The notes under the pieces were generated by a model. That model was not told where the DNA came from and did no database searches. It worked only from the letters and a program-made list of their open reading frames with translations. Shown in pieces: positions 34,144 through 50,217 of a stretch of 64,000 bases of DNA (the first letter of the stretch is position 1; the number at the start of each line of letters is the position of its first letter). The DNA is from Perspicuibacillus lycopersici (GTDB lineage Bacteria; Bacillota; Bacilli; Bacillales; Caldibacillaceae): positions 558,001-622,000 of the forward strand of contig NZ_JAOUSF010000002.1 of the NCBI RefSeq assembly GCF_025660475.1, read 5' to 3'. The translations under genes and the position numbers were made by a program.

Positions 34144-34569
34144 TTGAAAAAATTATTGTGGTTTTTAGTGAAATTAGCACCGGTTCTTTATATGGGGCTT
34201 ATTTGGACATTGTCTAGCTTTCCTTCAGATGCGGTTGTTACGTTTAATGTTGCAGATACTATTATTAAAGAGTCGCTTCATTTAATAGAGTTTGCCATTC
34301 TTTATGTATTGCTTGTATTATTCTTTTTAGTAGATGGAAAGCTAACAAAGAGGATAAATCTTTCGATCGCATTATTTGCTTGCTTTTATGGATTATTGGA
34401 CGAAATCCATCAATATTTTGTCCCGTCTCGGACGTCAACTGTTATTGATTTAATAAAAGATGTGACTGGGGTTGCCATTTGTTATTGGGTAGTGTATCGA
34501 GGGTATTTATTAAAGAAAAATACATTCGGAAATTTCCTTGCTTCTATAGAAAAGTTGTTTTCAAAGTAA
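34144..34569 (+). CDS. VanZ-like membrane protein
   Basis: 141 residues from the TTG at 34144, with AAAGGTGGGAG upstream; an in-frame GTG at 34132 lies inside that site. Four transmembrane helices are predicted. VanZ-family hallmarks are visible: SLHLIEFAIL and GLLDEIHQYFVPSRTSTVIDLIKDVTG. VanZ itself confers low-level teicoplanin resistance; most chromosomal relatives have no known role. It is transcribed divergently from spoIIQ and converges on spoIID across a shared terminator. Confidence 0.88.
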   Translation: MKKLLWFLVKLAPVLYMGLIWTLSSFPSDAVVTFNVADTIIKESLHLIEFAILYVLLVLFFLVDGKLTKRINLSIALFACFYGLLDEIHQYFVPSRTSTVIDLIKDVTGVAICYWVVYRGYLLKKNTFGNFLASIEKLFSK

Positions 34570-34584
34570 TCGATATTTTTCTAT

Positions 34585-34635
34585 AAAAAAAGGCGAAATC
34601 CGGTCCAATAAATCAATCCAGATTTCGTCTTTTCT
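34585..34635. terminator. Bidirectional terminator between the VanZ-like gene and spoIID
   Basis: AAAAGGCGAAATC pairs with GATTTCGTCTTTT (one G-T pair) with a 20-base loop; T-runs on both strands. Confidence 0.9.
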
Positions 34636-34643
34636 ATTAGTTA

Positions 34644-35663
34644 TCATTTTTTTACTACATATTGTTCTAGTAAATGGTCAGCTTTTGAAATAGCAACTCC
34701 TTGATAGTAATATTTTATAATATCCTCATAGGTTTTTCCTTCTTTTGCCATACCATTGGCTCCATACTGACTCATGCCAACACCATGTCCGTATCCTTTT
34801 GTTGTAATGACGATATCATCGCCTTCTCGAACCCAGGAAAAGTCTGCAGAGCGTAGACTAAGCTTATCACGAATTTCTCTACCGGTAAGCTCTTTATCCC
34901 CTATTTTTACTTTTTCCACTCGTTTTCCCGGTGTACGTGATTCAATTTCTCCTATTTCTGAACTACTTACAGTTACCCCTAGCTTTTCTTCAAATTGTGC
35001 CACAGGGATTACCGTTTCTGCAGTAAACTCTTTTGATTCTGTGTCCCATGGACTTTCCACACTTTTTAAATATGGAAATGGATTGGTCCAATATGCTTCT
35101 GAGTTTTCCGTGTATCCGTTACTAGTCGAGAAATAAGATGCTGTAATCGGTTGATTGTCATATACGACGATTTGGCCTCTTGTTTCATAGACCGACTTTC
35201 TTATTTTTTCGATATATTTATTATAGTTGGCTCCCCATTTTTCTCTTAGTTCCTTATCATTTGTATATACTTGGTAGCCTTGATTGTCACCGACATCGGC
35301 TCCTTTTAATAGCGCTGGTTTTTGATCTGCCATAAGCTGCCTGACAATAAAAGTTCTTGCAGCTAAGCTTTGTGCTTTTAGTGCTTCTTCTTCAAATTCT
35401 GCTGGCATTTCCGAAGCAACTACGCCGACAATATACTCTTCTAGTGGAACGGTTTCTACTTTATCATTTGCACTTCGATAGACGGAAACGTCCACAGGAG
35501 ATGCCTCCTTTAATAAAGCTTCCCAATCTTGCTTTGGTTCTGCTTCTGCTATTTTTCCACTTGCCTTTTCATGTGAAAACGGGAGAACTAGTACGCTAGG
35601 AATGGTTAGAATGGCTACAAATAGTAAAATAAAGACAATGACGATTGGTTTAACTTTTATCAT
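34644..35663 (-). CDS. spoIID: Stage II sporulation protein D
   Basis: 339 residues, one N-terminal membrane anchor (about 7-28) and an extracytoplasmic lytic transglycosylase domain. SpoIID, with SpoIIP and SpoIIM, degrades septal peptidoglycan to drive engulfment in the mother cell. The catalytic Glu85 is in VVASEMPAEF, and the domain ends with GHGVGMSQYGANGMA. The ATG has GGAGGAG upstream. A sigma-E-like promoter is visible. It lies downstream of murA and between it and the VanZ-like gene. Confidence 0.96.
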   Translation of the reverse strand: MIKVKPIVIVFILLFVAILTIPSVLVLPFSHEKASGKIAEAEPKQDWEALLKEASPVDVSVYRSANDKVETVPLEEYIVGVVASEMPAEFEEEALKAQSLAARTFIVRQLMADQKPALLKGADVGDNQGYQVYTNDKELREKWGANYNKYIEKIRKSVYETRGQIVVYDNQPITASYFSTSNGYTENSEAYWTNPFPYLKSVESPWDTESKEFTAETVIPVAQFEEKLGVTVSSSEIGEIESRTPGKRVEKVKIGDKELTGREIRDKLSLRSADFSWVREGDDIVITTKGYGHGVGMSQYGANGMAKEGKTYEDIIKYYYQGVAISKADHLLEQYVVKK

Positions 35664-36149
35664 ATTTTTCTCCTCCCATATGATTTATTTTTGATTTTTT
35701 CTATACTACATCATATGGAGTAGGATAGGTATTTATACCAATCTATTAAAAAAACTACTAATTTGTTCGTCGAATTTTGGACTAGTCTAGTAAAGGCAGG
35801 TTGTTATTTTTTTCCAGCGGTGAATATATTATGTATTCGTTTGGGATACTGACGAAGTATAGTTGGTGTGATGGTTTTTTTCGAAAATTTTATCGATTAA
35901 TTATCTAAAAATTATTAATAATTAATTTAATGTCTGCGTATTATTTATAAAAAGGAGTTATAAGCAACGGATAAGTCCACAGAGTAATAAATCCGCTCAA
36001 AAGTAAAATAAATTTTTTTCTTTAAAAATTTTCATTCTTATTTTATCAAAAAACGACAGAAAATGGATTAATAATATTTATGATCAATCGCATTTCTGTC
36101 ATTTGAGTGTTTGTTTTTGTTAATTTTTTGTTTGTTTGTAATTAAAGTA
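35664..36149. other. Intergenic region upstream of spoIID
   Basis: No gene seen in about 490 bases. It holds the spoIID promoter near its left end; the remainder is AT-rich without recognised motifs. Confidence 0.5.
35710..35739 (-). promoter_or_regulatory. Sigma-E-like promoter of spoIID
   Basis: On the minus strand GGTATAAA (35732-35739), 14 bases, then CATATGAT (35710-35717). This matches the sigma-E pattern of an ATA-containing -35 and a CATA-n-n-T -10 element. spoIID is a sigma-E gene in B. subtilis. Confidence 0.6.
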
Positions 36150-36183
36150 AAAGGTTGGGTATTTGTTCAATATCCAACCTTAC
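36150..36183 (-). terminator. Terminator of murA
   Basis: AAGGTTGG pairs with CCAACCTT around a 14-15 base loop; the minus-strand tail is TTTACTTTAATT. Confidence 0.65.
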
Positions 36184-36194
36184 CTTTACATTAT

Positions 36195-37508
36195 TTACTT
36201 CATGTTTGCAGCTATTTTTGATACGAGGATTGTTTCTTCCACTTGTTCTTCTTCTGTGATGCGTTCGATGTCTGCACCCAGTGCTGCTAGTTTGCCATGG
36301 AAGTTTACGTATCCACGATCAATGTGCTTAAGCTCCGTTACCTTTGTAATACCATCTGCAGCGAGTCCTGCAATGATTAATGCAGCTCCTGCACGAAGAT
36401 CTGTAGCACCTACTTCTGCTCCTTGAAGGTTGGATGGACCATTGATAATGACGGATCTACCTTCGATTTTGATATCAGCATTCATACGACGGAATTCTTC
36501 AACATGCATAAAGCGGTTTTCGAATACTGTTTCGGTAATCATACTTGTTCCTTGCGCACGTAGAAGCAAAGCCATTACTTGTGCTTGCATATCGGTAGGG
36601 AAACCAGGATATGGCATTGTTTTAATATCCACAGCTTTAAGCTTTTCTGGTCCAATAACACGTAAGCCATCCTTTTCCTCGATAAACGTTACGCCCATTT
36701 CCTCTAATTTTGCAATCAATGACGAAATATGCTCTGGTACTGCACCTTTTACATATACATTGCCACCAGTTATTGCAGCTGCCGTAATGAAAGTACCTGC
36801 CTCAATTCGATCAGGAATAATCGTATGATCTGCACCATGTAAACTTTCTACCCCTTCAATTCGAATCGTTTCAGTTCCAGCACCTTTTACGATAGCTCCC
36901 ATTTCAGTTAAATAATTTGCTAAATCCACTATTTCTGGTTCTTTTGCACAGTTTTCAATAATGGTTGTACCCTCTGCAAGTGTTGCAGCCATCATAATGT
37001 TTTCGGTTGCGCCAACACTTGGAATATCTAAATAAATTTTCGCACCTTTTAGTCTGCCAGATACTTGTGCGTCGATAAAGCCATTTCCAACTTTAACTAC
37101 AGCACCCATTGCTTCAAATCCTTTTAGATGTTGGTCAATTGGTCTTGAACCAATTGCACATCCACCTGGTAAAGCAACCCGAGCACGGCCTAAACGTGCA
37201 AGTAATGAACCCATTACTAAAACGGAAGCGCGCATTTTGCGAACATATTCAAATGGAGCTTCTTCTGTTAACTCGCTTGATGCATCGATATGAACGGTAT
37301 TATTTTCAAATGTTACTTCTGCATTCAAGTAACGTAAAACTTCATTAATTGTGTATACATCTGAGAGAGCCGGAACATCTCTAATAATACTTTTTCCGTT
37401 ACTTGCTAATAATGAAGCGGCGATTACAGGTAAAACGGCATTTTTGGCTCCCTCAACTTTAACTGTGCCGTTCAATTTATTTCCGCCGCGGACGATGATC
37501 TTATCCAA
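36195..37508 (-). CDS. murA: UDP-N-acetylglucosamine 1-carboxyvinyltransferase MurA
   Basis: 437 residues. It transfers enolpyruvate from PEP to UDP-GlcNAc, the first committed step of peptidoglycan synthesis, in the cytoplasm. The substrate-binding GAKNAVLP (Lys22, Asn23) and the active-site loop [10 protein letters not shown] with Cys117 (the fosfomycin target) are intact. Its place between ywmB and spoIID is that of the essential murAA copy of B. subtilis, not murAB. It has its ATG after GGAGGGGAA and follows ywmB by 33 bases, so they are probably cotranscribed. Confidence 0.97.
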   Translation of the reverse strand: MDKIIVRGGNKLNGTVKVEGAKNAVLPVIAASLLASNGKSIIRDVPALSDVYTINEVLRYLNAEVTFENNTVHIDASSELTEEAPFEYVRKMRASVLVMGSLLARLGRARVALPGGCAIGSRPIDQHLKGFEAMGAVVKVGNGFIDAQVSGRLKGAKIYLDIPSVGATENIMMAATLAEGTTIIENCAKEPEIVDLANYLTEMGAIVKGAGTETIRIEGVESLHGADHTIIPDRIEAGTFITAAAITGGNVYVKGAVPEHISSLIAKLEEMGVTFIEEKDGLRVIGPEKLKAVDIKTMPYPGFPTDMQAQVMALLLRAQGTSMITETVFENRFMHVEEFRRMNADIKIEGRSVIINGPSNLQGAEVGATDLRAGAALIIAGLAADGITKVTELKHIDRGYVNFHGKLAALGADIERITEEEQVEETILVSKIAANMK

Positions 37509-37541
37509 ATGTATTCCCCTCCGCGTCCAGTATCTTTTATA

Positions 37542-38294
37542 TTAATATTCAATCGTTAGGATAGGTGTGCCAATGACAAAAGTCGTTTTTTCATTCCGAT
37601 CATCGGATCTTAACGAAATTTGCATGTTAAATGAACCTTGCTCCGTTGGTAACTGATTTTTAAAATATGGACTATTTATTGTTAATGATACAAAATTTTG
37701 TTCTGCTAATTTTTCTACAATTTTACCGTTAAATTCTTTGTTTAATTGCTTTGATTTTTCCATAACAGCAATATTCATCTTATCACCGAAGTCACCTTTT
37801 ATACAAGAGAATTTCATTGGAGTTTTCTGGAATATTTGAGGAAAAAATTGATCGGATTTTTCATCGACGATGTTTCCCATTGCATTATTCCATCTATATC
37901 CTTTCAATTCGTAAAGAACAAAACCTTGAAGATTGTTTTCATTGAGGTTTGCAACCACTTGTAATTTTTCTCTATATTGTTGTTCTTCGTTATTAGAAGT
38001 ACCGATAAGCTGCCAATGACCATCTTCTAATGTTTTCTCCCACTTGAATTGAGGAAATTTCTTTTCCCATTGCTCTTTCAGCTTTTCTAAATCATTCGTT
38101 GTAAGAGATGGTTCTAACTCTTCTCTTGCAAAAAAGGACCATTCTGAGACACTACCATCACTTTTCTGTATTACATCAATCATTTTATTCAAATCTGATT
38201 GATTTGCTACTAGTGCCTCTTTCTCATTAAAAGTCAGAATAATTATAAAGAAAGCAACGCATACTGTCATTTGTACTAATAATTTTCTATTCAT
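37542..38294 (-). CDS. ywmB: YwmB-like protein
   Basis: 250 residues from the ATG at 38294 with GGGGAGAGG upstream. An N-terminal signal or membrane anchor (about 6-22) leads to an extracytoplasmic domain. Members of this family have a TATA-box-binding-like fold but bind no known DNA; they lie beside murA and the atp operon in many Bacillaceae. The two-lobed sequence with paired FxLTINSPYF and VIGTPILTIEY strands is consistent. The function is unknown, but the constant location suggests a cell envelope role. Confidence 0.82.
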   Translation of the reverse strand: MNRKLLVQMTVCVAFFIIILTFNEKEALVANQSDLNKMIDVIQKSDGSVSEWSFFAREELEPSLTTNDLEKLKEQWEKKFPQFKWEKTLEDGHWQLIGTSNNEEQQYREKLQVVANLNENNLQGFVLYELKGYRWNNAMGNIVDEKSDQFFPQIFQKTPMKFSCIKGDFGDKMNIAVMEKSKQLNKEFNGKIVEKLAEQNFVSLTINSPYFKNQLPTEQGSFNMQISLRSDDRNEKTTFVIGTPILTIEY

Positions 38295-38611
38295 GTTATC
38301 CTCTCCCCTTACTACCATTGTTGGTTAAAAAGGTGAGTAGCATACATGGTAAAAGTCGTCACTGTTTGACAATATCCTGCTTCTTTCGATGAATGCAACT
38401 TGCTTGTGAAATCTTCACAACAAATTTATTTTAGCTCTCTTAAAAGCGATTGTATACTGCTATTTCATAAAATATTCAACATTTTTCTACATATAGTTAC
38501 AAAGACCTACAAACACTCATTTACCTTTTTTTTGATTGATTACATTAATTACTACGGTTCCTTCACATACTATTGATATTACTAAAAGATGATGAAAAAT
38601 TCCCTCACCTG
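38295..38611. other. Intergenic region between ywzB and ywmB
   Basis: No gene, clear terminator or promoter seen in this 317-base AT-rich gap. Confidence 0.5.
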
Positions 38612-38848
38612 TTACTCTAAAATGTACGGAATTTGCTGTGCCCAATTAATATAATCAAGGAAAAAATTACTAACAGCAGTACCTAACATTATTGCGACAA
38701 AAATTAATAAAAGTCTCGCTTGTGTCACTCGATTTGGTCTTAAAAACTTTTCATAATTAATCGCTTGTAATGCCCACCATGCTAACCCGATAAATAGTAA
38801 ATGAGACAGAATACTTAACACACTGCTCATGCCAAATTCTGCAAGCAA
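38612..38848 (-). CDS. ywzB: YwzB-like DUF1146 membrane protein
   Basis: 78 residues from a TTG at 38848, with AGGAGAGG 6 bases upstream. Two transmembrane helices (about 8-30 and 45-65) flank a basic loop containing LRPNRVTQARLL, typical of DUF1146. It is found immediately downstream of the atp operon in Bacillus, as here. The function is unknown. Confidence 0.85.
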   Translation of the reverse strand: MLAEFGMSSVLSILSHLLFIGLAWWALQAINYEKFLRPNRVTQARLLLIFVAIMLGTAVSNFFLDYINWAQQIPYILE

Positions 38849-39288
38849 TTATTTCCTCTCCTTATGCCAAACTGGATTTTTCTTCTCACAAAATCAAATG
38901 GCTAGTTGTCCATCCTTTTATTGATTCCTTACAGCTTCCTTACTATTTTATTGCATCTTTCAGGATGTATTCGATTCGATGTTCCTATTTTACTTTTGCA
39001 TTTGCTCGTGATATATAGACTTTCCGAAAAGAAGCAATAAAAAATATTATTACGAATAGGAGGTTTTGTTAAAATCCTCTTTGGTAAGAATAGATTCTCA
39101 TTACACTATTTACCAGATTCGTAATAACGTTTCTATTGTATCACACGATATATATTAAAAAATTTACTTTTCTATTTCAAATTGAAATATTTATTATTAC
39201 ACAGAAGATTTAGTAGTAGTGGATAAAATAGTGTTTTCCTACTATTTATTGGGGATCTAGTTATTTTTTTCGTAGTTTTATGGAATAA

Positions 39289-39432
39289 TTATCCACAATT
39301 TTACCGATAATTAACAGTTATTTACAGGTTTTACAGTATTCGTCCACAGAATTATCCAGTTTATCCACATTTTACACAGACTTATCAACAGGTTGGTATA
39401 TTTATCCACATTTAATTGTAAATTTATTCACA
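39289..39432 (+). promoter_or_regulatory. DnaA-box cluster downstream of the atp operon
   Basis: Three perfect TTATCCACA boxes (39289-39297, 39361-39369, 39402-39410) and three single-mismatch or near boxes TTATTTACA (39318), TTATCAACA (39382) and TTATTCACA (39424), all in one orientation within 144 bases of very AT-rich DNA. TCGTCCACA (39340) is a further near match. Such clusters outside oriC bind DnaA and can titrate it or control nearby genes. Confidence 0.75.
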
Positions 39433-39511
39433 GTACTTTTTTGTAATATTATGTTGGTATTTGTAATGAGCTAGCCTTTATAGAAATCTTGTAGGATAAA
39501 GAGGTATAGCT

Positions 39512-39537
39512 ACGTGTATTCAGTCCGTTCAGCAAGT
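39512..39537 (-). repeat. Solo end of the dispersed palindromic element
   Basis: Read on the minus strand this is TTGCTGAACGGACTGAATACACG-like, matching the conserved left end of the copies at 47320 and 62547. No partner end was found nearby. Confidence 0.55.
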
Positions 39538-39596
39538 ATAAACTTCTATTCTTCTCTCATGAAATAACTACAGTCCATCAATGCTACTCTCTAAAA

Positions 39597-39629
39597 AAAT
39601 CCCCCCAACATTTTTGCTAGGAGGATTTT
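39597..39629 (-). terminator. Terminator of the atp operon
   Basis: AAATCCTCC pairs with GGGGGATTT across a 13-14 base loop, followed on the minus strand by seven T residues. Confidence 0.9.
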
Positions 39630-39639
39630 CATTGTTTAT

Positions 39640-40047
<408 letters not shown>

Positions 40048-40068
40048 TCATCCTCCTTTTGAGCCAAG

Positions 40069-41508
<1,440 letters not shown>

Positions 41509-41590
41509 TCAATTACAATTGATGCCCTGTTCTTTGAAAAATAGGATAGAAATATAACAAAATCTATTACTATTTCCAGTACTTGGGCGA

Positions 41591-42454
<864 letters not shown>

Positions 42455-42587
42455 TCACCACCCTTTAAAAATATTCGGGCTATCATTTATTCGGTTGCTC
42501 CCTATCAAAATTGTCATGCTTCATTGTGAAGCAGTTCGGTTTCGTCAAGGAAGCAACATAGTTTTTTAACAGAATATGCTCCACGGA

Positions 42588-44111
<1,524 letters not shown>

Positions 44112-44114
44112 TTA

Positions 44115-45211
<1,097 letters not shown>

Positions 45212-45318
45212 TCATAGTACATTTCGTTAAAATTATCATGATTTTTCCTATATTACATAAAGGAATGGCGAAGGTTCTTATGAATGATCTCCGCCATTAA
45301 AGTTAAATTAACAATTTC

Positions 45319-45546
<228 letters not shown>

Positions 45547-45609
45547 TTAATTTATAAGAAATATTTTTAATATATTATTGCTGTTGTTCAATAGAAATTG
45601 AACTTTATA

Positions 45610-46715
<1,106 letters not shown>

Positions 46716-46944
46716 TATCTACGATTCCCCCAAGAGAAGCAATACAATGATTATACATTAGCAATAGCTAATATGTATGAAAAATTGGTGAGTCTTTGGT
46801 GTCAATATTTTCATAATTAATTCAAGAAATCTTCCAGTAAAACCTACCTGACGAAATCTAAATTATGTATTTCATGATAACAATGTAAGAATAGTGAAAA
46901 ACTTATAAACGGCATATGTAAGCCTTATCAATCCATACTCTTGA

Positions 46945-46974
46945 AGAATACAATAGTCTGCCTACCATGTCAAT
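46945..46974 (-). promoter_or_regulatory. Probable sigma-A promoter of the atp operon
   Basis: Minus-strand TTGACA (46969-46974), an 18-base spacer and TATTCT (46945-46950). This leaves a leader of roughly 220 bases before atpI. A second TTGACA at 46800-46805 has no good -10. Confidence 0.5.
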
Positions 46975-47017
46975 TAATACATATGAAAAAGTAGTGCTAT
47001 CTATTTTTGAAACGGAC

Positions 47018-47091
47018 TTTTTTCACATTTTTGTCACATTTATCGGAAAATTATTTAGGGCGCCTAAATTTGTTGTTCTTTTGTCACATTT
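47018..47091. promoter_or_regulatory. TTTTGTCACATTT direct repeats around a 17-base palindrome
   Basis: TTTTTTCACATTT (47018-47030), TTTTGTCACATTT (47029-47041) and TTTTGTCACATTT (47079-47091) flank the palindrome ATTTAGG-GCG-CCTAAAT (47053-47069). Only repeat-like operator in the region; the binding protein is unknown. Confidence 0.45.
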
Positions 47092-47243
47092 TCCGTAAAT
47101 ATTATCTATTGCTAGATAAAAATATTCCTGTTTAATAGATGGATGTCTTCTTATTCCATTCTTCACATTGCACTAATTGTTTATTCAGTTGTTAATGATA
47201 GCAAACAATTGCCCATTTTTTTATTACTAGAATATTAAGCGTT

Positions 47244-47271
47244 TGTAAATTTTGTGTAAAGATGGTGTATA
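47244..47271 (+). promoter_or_regulatory. Orphan WalR-type triple box
   Basis: TGTAAA-N5-TGTAAA-N5-TGTATA at 47244, 47255 and 47266. The first two form a perfect WalR consensus (TGTWAH-N5-TGTWAH). It has the same three-hexamer layout as the array before tagD. No coding gene follows on the plus strand; the next item is the repeat element at 47320. Confidence 0.55.
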
Positions 47272-47319
47272 AGAGAAGAATAAATTAATAGAAAACTAGT
47301 GACAAACAATACTTTATTT

Positions 47320-47590
47320 GAACTACTGAGCAGACTGAATACATGGAGACTATCGCGGGACAGCGAGACAGGTAACTCATTGAAAAGCAGAGACGACTGT
47401 TCAGCTACGTACAAACTGAAGCCAATCCGTATAAGATAAAAGGAAATATGGTAAGTTTACAAACCAATGTTGATTTTTCGTACGGAGGGATGGTGAAGTT
47501 TGCTAGTAGTGAGTCAACCGCAGCTAGTCTCACCGCTCGCCCGAATGGATACACGGAGTGGATTCAGTCAGCGGGTTGCACAAAAATAAG
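47320..47590 (+). mobile_element. Dispersed palindromic element, copy A (about 270 bp)
   Basis: Begins GAACTACTGAGCAGACTGAA and ends around GATTCAGTCAGCGGGTTG. The ends are imperfect inverted repeats (GCAGACTGAATACA against GCTGACTGAATCCA). The interior matches copy B at 62547 at about 90 percent over stretches such as GTTTACAAACC and TCGTACGGAGGG. It encodes no transposase; a 69-codon frame inside it is broken in copy B. It is MITE-like and adjoins the inserted subtilase gene. Confidence 0.65.
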
Positions 47591-47604
47591 AATTATTCAT
47601 TATA

Positions 47605-47644
47605 AAAAAACCCAAGAACGTATTATAACCGCATTCTTGGGTTT
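47605..47644 (-). terminator. Terminator of the Vpr-like protease gene
   Basis: AAACCCAAGAA pairs with TTCTTGGGTTT (perfect 11 bp), followed on the minus strand by seven T residues. Confidence 0.92.
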
Positions 47645-47665
47645 ACTATTGGACTAATTTCACCA

Positions 47666-50068
47666 TTAACGTATTTCTATTAATTGTTGTATCGTATCCT
47701 CTTGTCCTGCCTTTTTTGCAATTACAACTGCTAAGTAGACACCTGGTAGAATATTTTTTGGCTTCGTTAATTCTTTTCGAATTAATCCTCTATTTACATT
47801 ATGCTCTGTATCAATATAGTCGATGAATGCCTGGGTATCTGGGTTGAATAATGCGATACCTAGCTCATCAGCCCCTCCGGGTAAATATACTTCATATTGG
47901 TATATATTTGCTTGATCTCCCTCGGTAAAGGAGAATGCCATTATTCTTGGGTAATTTGGTTCTTTTACAACATATTGATAAGGAATTGCAATTTTTTCTG
48001 CGTTTGCTTGCATTTCAATATAGCCATTATAAATTTCATTTATTTTATGATTTGCCTTTACTTCCATCGTAATGGTAATCGTTCGTTTTTCCTTTGGTTT
48101 TAAATAAAATGGTGGTGGAAAATCCCATGATATTTCGTCAGATCTAAGTGGTGTGGAAAATGTATATCGAACGGTTTGATCACTAATATTTTCTACTGTG
48201 ACCGTTCGTTTTCTTTCTTCAAACATGGAGCCCTTTGCTTTTCCGTAAACTAATGCTCCCGGTTCTACAATCGAATTTGCCTTCAAGGCTTTCTCGATTT
48301 GGATTCTACCTGCACCTTGTTCATAGGTTTGATACCGTTCATTTTCCTTATTGACTAACGGTTTACTAGAATTCATTAGCACTGCCTTGATTTGATCTGG
48401 TTTCCATGTTGGATGAGATTGTTTAAGCAATGCTGCTGCTCCTGCTACATGAGGAGATGCCATACTCGTTCCTTGTAATGGTAAATAGCCACCTGGGACT
48501 GTACTAATAATAGCGACACCTGGTGCTAATACGTCTGGTTTAATATCCCATGTAAAAGTTACTGGACCACGGGAACTGAAGCTCGCTAAAACATCCTCTT
48601 CCTTTTTCATAATCACCTTTGCTAGAGCTGGAGTTTCTCTCATTAGCTTTACTAGCTTTTCTCCATCCGTCTTTGTTAATGTAGCAACTGGAATTTTTAC
48701 CTCTTCCTCTAACTCTGCCAGTAATTCTCCATCTGTATTATTATAGATAATAACCCCTCTAGCACCCGCTTCAATCGCATTTTTTACTTTTTCTGTAAAA
48801 GTTAGTTTTCCTCTTTTAACGATGACAATTTTTCCATCTGCATCTGTAATATCTTGTTTCCTTCCTAATTTCCCATTAACAAGGGAAAAGGATTGATTGG
48901 TCATCCACTGTATTGCCCCATACATTGGCGTTAATTGGAATTGGTGTTGAAGATAATCGAGATATGGTATTTTCAACGGCGGAGTGGATGCACCTACAGA
49001 AATTGCTTGATGGGACGTTCCTGGAGAACCGACAGTCCAAAGATCTGGCCCGGAATTCCCATTGGACGTTACAGCAACAATTCCATAACTAACAGCCTTA
49101 TCAAGCGCTAAACTTGTCGGCAAATCTGGTCCATTAATACTTATTCCGAGTGACAAATTAAGTACATCTACTTTATCCTTAATCGCTTGATCTATCGCAG
49201 CAATAATTGCCTCGGTTGAACCATACCCTCCTGGTCCTAAGGCACGATATGCATAAATACTCGCATCTGGCGCCATTCCGGTCATTCTTCCCCGTGCGGC
49301 GATGACACCTGCAACATGGGTTCCGTGAAAGGTATTATATGGACCTGCATTGATTGTTTCCATCGGATCTTTATCATTATCAATAAAGTCATAGCCTTTT
49401 TTGTAAGCATGCCGCAAATCCGGGTGTGTATAGTCAATACCCGTATCAATAATGCCAACTTTAATTCCCTTGCCGGTAAGATTTTGCCCCTTTTCATCAA
49501 GCTGATGTCGTACATTATCCGTCCCTATATAATATATACCGCTCGTACCCTCATGAGGAAGGGATGTCGTTGGATACTTTTTCACATCCAGATGATACGT
49601 ATAAGAAGGATAAACAGCTTGTATGGTGGAAACAGAGGAAAGTTTTTTCATTTGCTCTTTTGGACCGGATACAGAAAAACCATGAAATACACATTCATAT
49701 ATGTAGTTTAGTTCTACTCCAGGATACTCTTTCAAAATTGATTTGATTTCATCTCTCGTTTTTGGTTGATCCAATAAAATGATGGCCGTTTGTTCTTCTT
49801 GTTCGTTCGTAGGAATTGGTGGGTGCTTCAGACTACTTGGTTCAAATGTGTTTGATTGGTGAATGCTCTGATTGGAGAAAAATTTTGATTGCTTGGTGCT
49901 CTTTATTTTTGCTACTTGCTGTGTTTGTATAAAATTTATTTGGTTTTCATTTGTGGAAAAATGGATGGGTATTCGATCCCATTTTGCTGCCTGGATCGTT
50001 TTCATTGGGTAACATATGACTATTGTTATGATTGCTAGTATGTAAAAAAAGATTCGTAGCCGCTTCAT
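47666..50068 (-). CDS. vpr: Vpr-like secreted serine protease (subtilase)
   Basis: 800 residues, like the 806 of B. subtilis Vpr. A signal peptide (about 1-28) is followed by an I9-type propeptide, then an S8 domain with the triad Asp in GIIDTGIDYTHPDL, His in FHGTHVAGVIA and Ser in GTSMASPHVAGAA. A protease-associated (PA) domain is inserted before the serine (GKIVIVKRGKLTFTEK, ARGVIIYNN). A C-terminal beta-rich region follows. It is a cell-wall-associated or secreted protease for protein degradation. In B. subtilis vpr lies elsewhere; here it separates atpI from upp next to a repeat element, so it is an insertion relative to that order. Confidence 0.93.
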   Translation of the reverse strand: MKRLRIFFYILAIITIVICYPMKTIQAAKWDRIPIHFSTNENQINFIQTQQVAKIKSTKQSKFFSNQSIHQSNTFEPSSLKHPPIPTNEQEEQTAIILLDQPKTRDEIKSILKEYPGVELNYIYECVFHGFSVSGPKEQMKKLSSVSTIQAVYPSYTYHLDVKKYPTTSLPHEGTSGIYYIGTDNVRHQLDEKGQNLTGKGIKVGIIDTGIDYTHPDLRHAYKKGYDFIDNDKDPMETINAGPYNTFHGTHVAGVIAARGRMTGMAPDASIYAYRALGPGGYGSTEAIIAAIDQAIKDKVDVLNLSLGISINGPDLPTSLALDKAVSYGIVAVTSNGNSGPDLWTVGSPGTSHQAISVGASTPPLKIPYLDYLQHQFQLTPMYGAIQWMTNQSFSLVNGKLGRKQDITDADGKIVIVKRGKLTFTEKVKNAIEAGARGVIIYNNTDGELLAELEEEVKIPVATLTKTDGEKLVKLMRETPALAKVIMKKEEDVLASFSSRGPVTFTWDIKPDVLAPGVAIISTVPGGYLPLQGTSMASPHVAGAAALLKQSHPTWKPDQIKAVLMNSSKPLVNKENERYQTYEQGAGRIQIEKALKANSIVEPGALVYGKAKGSMFEERKRTVTVENISDQTVRYTFSTPLRSDEISWDFPPPFYLKPKEKRTITITMEVKANHKINEIYNGYIEMQANAEKIAIPYQYVVKEPNYPRIMAFSFTEGDQANIYQYEVYLPGGADELGIALFNPDTQAFIDYIDTEHNVNRGLIRKELTKPKNILPGVYLAVVIAKKAGQEDTIQQLIEIR

Positions 50069-50174
50069 TGTTCCCCCTCCATTTTTTTATTTCATATCAT
50101 AATTTCTAGTATGAGTAGGGAAGTCTTCAATTATTAAGTTAATTTATGGATGTCGATTGAATGGCTTTAAAGGC

Positions 50175-50208
50175 AAAAAAAATGCATAGCCAATAGACTA
50201 TGCATTTT
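50175..50208 (-). terminator. Terminator of upp
   Basis: AAATGCATAG pairs with CTATGCATTT (perfect), followed on the minus strand by eight T residues. Confidence 0.93.
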
Positions 50209-50217
50209 TACCCGAAC

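Larger units (their letters stand above)
38849..39596. other. Intergenic region of about 750 bp with DnaA boxes and a solo repeat end
   Basis: No gene seen. It holds a cluster of DnaA boxes (39289-39432) and a solo terminal repeat of the dispersed element family (39512-39537). Confidence 0.6.
46716..47243. other. Intergenic region upstream of the atp operon
   Basis: No gene seen. Contents: an inverted repeat at 46753-46778, the probable atp promoter at 46945-46974, three TTTTxTCACATTT direct repeats and a 17-base palindrome at 47053-47069. Confidence 0.55.

Noticed and set aside
47448..47657. 69-codon open frame on the plus strand inside repeat copy A
   Set aside because: The matching stretch of copy B is interrupted by stops, there is no good ribosome site, and the end runs into the subtilase terminator.
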